The translations under genes were made by a program, and so were the position numbers. From positions 1 to 64,000 of the forward strand of contig JAJEHN010000013.1 of assembly GCA_022823665.1 (NCBI GenBank): a stretch of DNA of 64,000 bases. Reading direction: 5' to 3'. How positions within the stretch are numbered: position 1 is the first letter of the stretch; every line of letters begins with the position of its first letter. The notes under the pieces are model-generated. The model saw only the letters and a program-made list of their open reading frames with translations. It ran no database searches and was not told where the DNA came from. The stretch is from Thermoanaerobaculia bacterium. Its GTDB lineage: Bacteria > Acidobacteriota > Thermoanaerobaculia > Multivoradales > Multivoraceae. Of the stretch, positions 61,597-64,000 are shown in pieces.

Positions 61597-62646
61597 CTAG
61601 GGGCCCGGAGCTCCGCCGGCTAGCAGCTCTTCACAACCGGTGCCGTCGAGCAACCCGTCTACCGCCGACCGGTCTTCAGGCGACAACTCGCCGTACCGCT
61701 CCCGCAGCCACATCAGACACTTGCCCTGGTACGGGAACGGCTTCTGCACCCAGGGCCGGCCGTCGATCTCGCACTCAACGCGCTCGGCGCCAGCCATCAG
61801 GGCCTTCGCGTTGGCGAGCAGGAACGGAGCGTAGACCCGGCCGACTTCGCCAAGCAGCGCGCGCAGCGTCCCCGGCAACTCGCGGCCGATCCAGTCGTCG
61901 GCTGTCGGTTCGAGCCCCGAGAGATCCTCGACGCGATCCACCCACGCATAGACCCGTGGCGCCACCTCCAGCGTCACCGCCATCGGCGTCGGGTCGAAGG
62001 CCGCGAGCTGGGTCAACTGACCGAAGAACGCGAAGTCGGCAGCGCCCGGACGGTTCCCCATCAGGAACTGCCGCTCCGTCAGGTGGTCCCTGAACAGCTC
62101 CAGGATGCGCCGGTAGCTTGCCTCGATCACGGGGCCCGTCGTCTCGTTCGAACCGACCACCCAGAGCCGCGAGATCTGTCGCTCGGACACCGTCTTCGCG
62201 GCCTGCTGGAAGTGCTCTTCGGGGCCTTCGACCTGCCGCCAGCGGGGAAGGATCTGGCCGGCCTTCTCGATATCCGCCTCGTAGACCCAGCGATAGTGGA
62301 ACATCGCCTTGGTCAGCCACTCGTCGCCGAAGTCCTCCAGCAGGTAGTCGATGAAGGCGGCTACCGGATCCGGCGGGATCACCGACCGTCCCTCGAACTC
62401 ACGCTCGAAGCGCCGGATCAGCGGCGTCGAATCGACGACCGCCTCGATCTCGCCGTCCGCGTTCGGCAGATAGAACGTGGGAAGCAGCCGAACCTTGGCG
62501 GCCGGCAGGTCCTCGCGACCGTCGGCGCCCGAGATCAGGAAGCGGTACGGGATGCGCCGGTAGCGCAGCACCGCGCGCATCTTCCGCGTGTAGGGCGACC
62601 CGGGGGCGCCCATGAAGGTAAGAGGCTGCGGCGACGGTTCGGACAT
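61597..62646 (-). CDS. Glutathione S-transferase-like protein with long C-terminal domain
   Basis: 349 residues. GST N-domain starts LTFMGAPGSPYTRKMRAVLRYRRIPYRFL (SPYTRK active-site type), then LPTFYLPNADGEIEAVVDSTPLIRRFEREFE. The C-domain has ILELFRDHLTERQFLMGNRPGAADFAFFGQLTQLAAFDPT, which holds the conserved GxxADFAFFGQ motif of an omega/zeta-like subgroup, followed by an extra 100 residues. Substrate unknown. Precedes the MFS gene, probably co-transcribed. Confidence 0.85.
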   Translation of the reverse strand: MSEPSPQPLTFMGAPGSPYTRKMRAVLRYRRIPYRFLISGADGREDLPAAKVRLLPTFYLPNADGEIEAVVDSTPLIRRFEREFEGRSVIPPDPVAAFIDYLLEDFGDEWLTKAMFHYRWVYEADIEKAGQILPRWRQVEGPEEHFQQAAKTVSERQISRLWVVGSNETTGPVIEASYRRILELFRDHLTERQFLMGNRPGAADFAFFGQLTQLAAFDPTPMAVTLEVAPRVYAWVDRVEDLSGLEPTADDWIGRELPGTLRALLGEVGRVYAPFLLANAKALMAGAERVECEIDGRPWVQKPFPYQGKCLMWLRERYGELSPEDRSAVDGLLDGTGCEELLAGGAPGP

Positions 62647-62697
62647 CAGGAGCGGCGACGGATCATACCCGGCCGCCCCGCAGCCGCCGACTTCGGT

Positions 62698-63216
62698 CTA
62701 CGCCTGGAAGTTCCAGAGCTCGTACGCGATGAGCCAACTGCCGTCCGGCTCACGCCGCATCAGCCGCATCCAGTGTCCGAGCGTGTCCGTCCTCGGCGAT
62801 CCGTCGTTCGGGATCACTCCGAGAGCGAACGTGCCCATGACGTAAGCCAACTCTCCGCTGAACACTGTCTCCTCCACCTGAAGCTGCACGTCCAGACTGC
62901 CGGTCTCGAAGAACTGAGAGATGTTCTGCCGGATCGTCTCGCGGCCGGCGATCGGGGGACCCTCCGGCTGCATGCGGACCGCGTCCGAGGCGTAGAGCGC
63001 CGCCATCGCGTCCGCGTCTCCCGTGTTCAGCGCGACCATGAACTCGCCAACCAGGGCGTTGAGGGCGTCCTCGTCGCCGCGGCTGGGTTCGACCGCGTTC
63101 GGATCCTCGGCCACCTCCTCCTCAACCGGGGGGCAGGCAACGACGACGAAACCGACCAGCAGGACAGCCAGGAGGCTGATCCCGGGACGGTCATACCAGC
63201 GGGTCGTGCGCTTCAT
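62698..63216 (-). CDS. DUF4440/SnoaL-like lipoprotein
   Basis: 172 residues from ATG 63216, with GGAGGAGGG upstream. Lipobox VVVAC (about residue 28). NTF2-like domain: LNALVGEFMVALNTGDADAMAALYASDAVRMQP, GRETIRQNISQFF, AYVMGTFALGVI and DGSWLIAYELWN. Tandem paralogue of the next gene, 2 bp apart; ligand or enzymatic role unknown. Confidence 0.83.
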   Translation of the reverse strand: MKRTTRWYDRPGISLLAVLLVGFVVVACPPVEEEVAEDPNAVEPSRGDEDALNALVGEFMVALNTGDADAMAALYASDAVRMQPEGPPIAGRETIRQNISQFFETGSLDVQLQVEETVFSGELAYVMGTFALGVIPNDGSPRTDTLGHWMRLMRREPDGSWLIAYELWNFQA

Positions 63217-63218
63217 GA

Positions 63219-63776
63219 TCAGCCCTCCTCCTGCGGCATCGCGTCCGCCGGCATCTGGCCCGGCGGATGATCCCGATTCGAGATTTCCCGCGCGATCAAC
63301 CAGGAGCCGTCTTCGCCGCGGCGCATCATGTCCATCCACTTGCCCACTTCCTGGTAGACGACGGACGAATCCTCTTTCGAGGTGAGGGTGAGAGCGTACG
63401 TGCCCCGCACGAAGGCCAGATCGCCGCTGTAGTCGCTGTCGTCGACGCGAAGCTGCATGTCCCAATCGGTGTCGGCGTAGTCCGCGGCGGCGAACAGCCG
63501 GATGGCGTCCCTGCCCTCGATGCGCCGGCCGTCCGAAGGAAGCCGGATCGCGTCTTCGGTGTAGAGCACCGCCAGTCCATCCGCGTCGCCCCGGTTGACG
63601 GCCTGAAGGTACTTGGCGGCCAACTCGCCCAACGCGGCTTCGGCCTCGGCCCTCGGATCCACCTCGGGAACGGGCGGCTCCTCGGCCGGAGGCGCGGCGC
63701 AGCCCGCGGCGAGAGCCAGCACCGAGCAGAGCACAAGGGTCGCAGAGATCCTCCGAGGTGTTCCTCGTTTGCCCAT
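63219..63776 (-). CDS. DUF4440/SnoaL-like lipoprotein (tandem paralogue)
   Basis: 185 residues from ATG 63776, preceded by AAAGGAGGTCC, the strongest ribosome site seen in the window. Lipobox LAAGC (about residue 26). Domain: LAAKYLQAVNRGDADGLAVLYTEDAIRLPSDGRRIEGRDAIR, GDLAFVRGTYALTLTSKEDSSVVYQEVGKW and DGSWLIAREISN. Same layout as the downstream gene at 62698, probably from a tandem duplication. Confidence 0.83.
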   Translation of the reverse strand: MGKRGTPRRISATLVLCSVLALAAGCAAPPAEEPPVPEVDPRAEAEAALGELAAKYLQAVNRGDADGLAVLYTEDAIRLPSDGRRIEGRDAIRLFAAADYADTDWDMQLRVDDSDYSGDLAFVRGTYALTLTSKEDSSVVYQEVGKWMDMMRRGEDGSWLIAREISNRDHPPGQMPADAMPQEEG

Positions 63777-63929
63777 TCCGGACCTCCTTTCTGCGGCGGA
63801 GCCGCTGTCTCGATGTCGCTCGTCCCCTGTAACTCCTAAGGGTAGCACCTGAAATCCGGCTCGACCGGCCTCCGCTGGTCCGGTCTCCGGGGCCGGGCGG
63901 TTTAGGCTTCCGGGCTTCCGGAGTCCGTC

Positions 63930-64000
63930 TTGACGCGCAATCTCTCCTCCTTCCTGGCCTCGGCAGCCGGCCTGATCGCCGGCGTGCTGGGTTCGTTGCC
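63930..64000 (+). CDS. Start of an exported protein (cut by window edge)
   Basis: TTG 63930 opens a frame giving a basic start and a hydrophobic run (TRNLSSFLASAAGLIAGVLGS), which looks like a signal peptide or first membrane helix. Only 23 codons are inside the window and no ribosome site stands out, so this is tentative. It diverges from the DUF4440 gene pair. Confidence 0.35.
   Translation, partial: MTRNLSSFLASAAGLIAGVLGSL

Overview
This is a 64 kb chromosomal segment from a GC-rich bacterium. The mix of genes suggests an Acidobacteriota-type heterotroph, marine or host-associated: an Oar-like TonB receptor with a carboxypeptidase-regulatory N-terminus, Tat-exported Gfo/Idh/MocA oxidoreductases, a sulfatase, PmoA/DUF6807 and DUF1080-like proteins, an IcmF mutase, a photolyase and many secreted lipoproteins. 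No rRNA, tRNA or CRISPR array was recognised, so the phylum is inferred from gene content only.

Left end (1-6.4 kb) is the accessory region. The window opens in the tail of an ISL3-type transposase, followed by a membrane-protein gene whose 5' end looks cut off. On the minus strand lies a probable remnant of a diversity-generating retroelement (DGR). It has two secreted proteins with formylglycine-generating-enzyme/C-type-lectin folds, whose C-terminal codons differ almost only at NNC (AAC-derived) positions, and a frameshifted, 3'-eroded avd gene. Palindromes follow both variable regions. No reverse transcriptase or template repeat is visible in the window. A HEPN/MNT pair and a CoxE-like VWA gene are interleaved, and a scar of the VWA 5' end shows that the second target was inserted between MNT and VWA.

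6.4-25.4 kb holds mostly housekeeping and export genes. These are a nucleoside hydrolase; an overlapping plus-strand cluster (parvulin, HupE/UreJ-like, AbgT transporter, secreted protein, cytochrome c/monooxygenase-like protein); a sialidase-like propeller and a lipoprotein; an XdhC/CoxI (two genes), MobA-like and ManA operon; an S41 protease with a DUF4203 protein; SixA; an acyl-CoA ligase with a D-2-hydroxyacid dehydrogenase; and an alkaline phosphatase.

25.4-48.7 kb is metabolic. It carries the fused mutase IcmF, DUF2911, two Gfo/Idh/MocA oxidoreductases, an enoyl-CoA hydratase, a SUMF1 protein, a PHP phosphodiesterase, an incomplete sugar ABC importer interrupted by a TylF-like methyltransferase, a YcaQ-like protein, and a minus-strand overlapping operon sulfatase / Old Yellow Enzyme / DUF993 / TonB receptor.

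48.8-64 kb holds an unfamiliar zinc-ribbon/Cys-rich membrane protein, a PmoA-like protein divergent from a cupin lipoprotein, a GMC oxidoreductase with its subunit 3, dienelactone hydrolase and GST genes, an orphan D12 adenine methyltransferase, a PQQ-type propeller divergent from a photolyase, an MFS carrier, a GST and two tandem DUF4440 lipoproteins.

A family of intergenic palindromic repeats (shared edge TGGGTGCGC) recurs at least eight times, mostly between convergent genes, where it may act as a bidirectional terminator.
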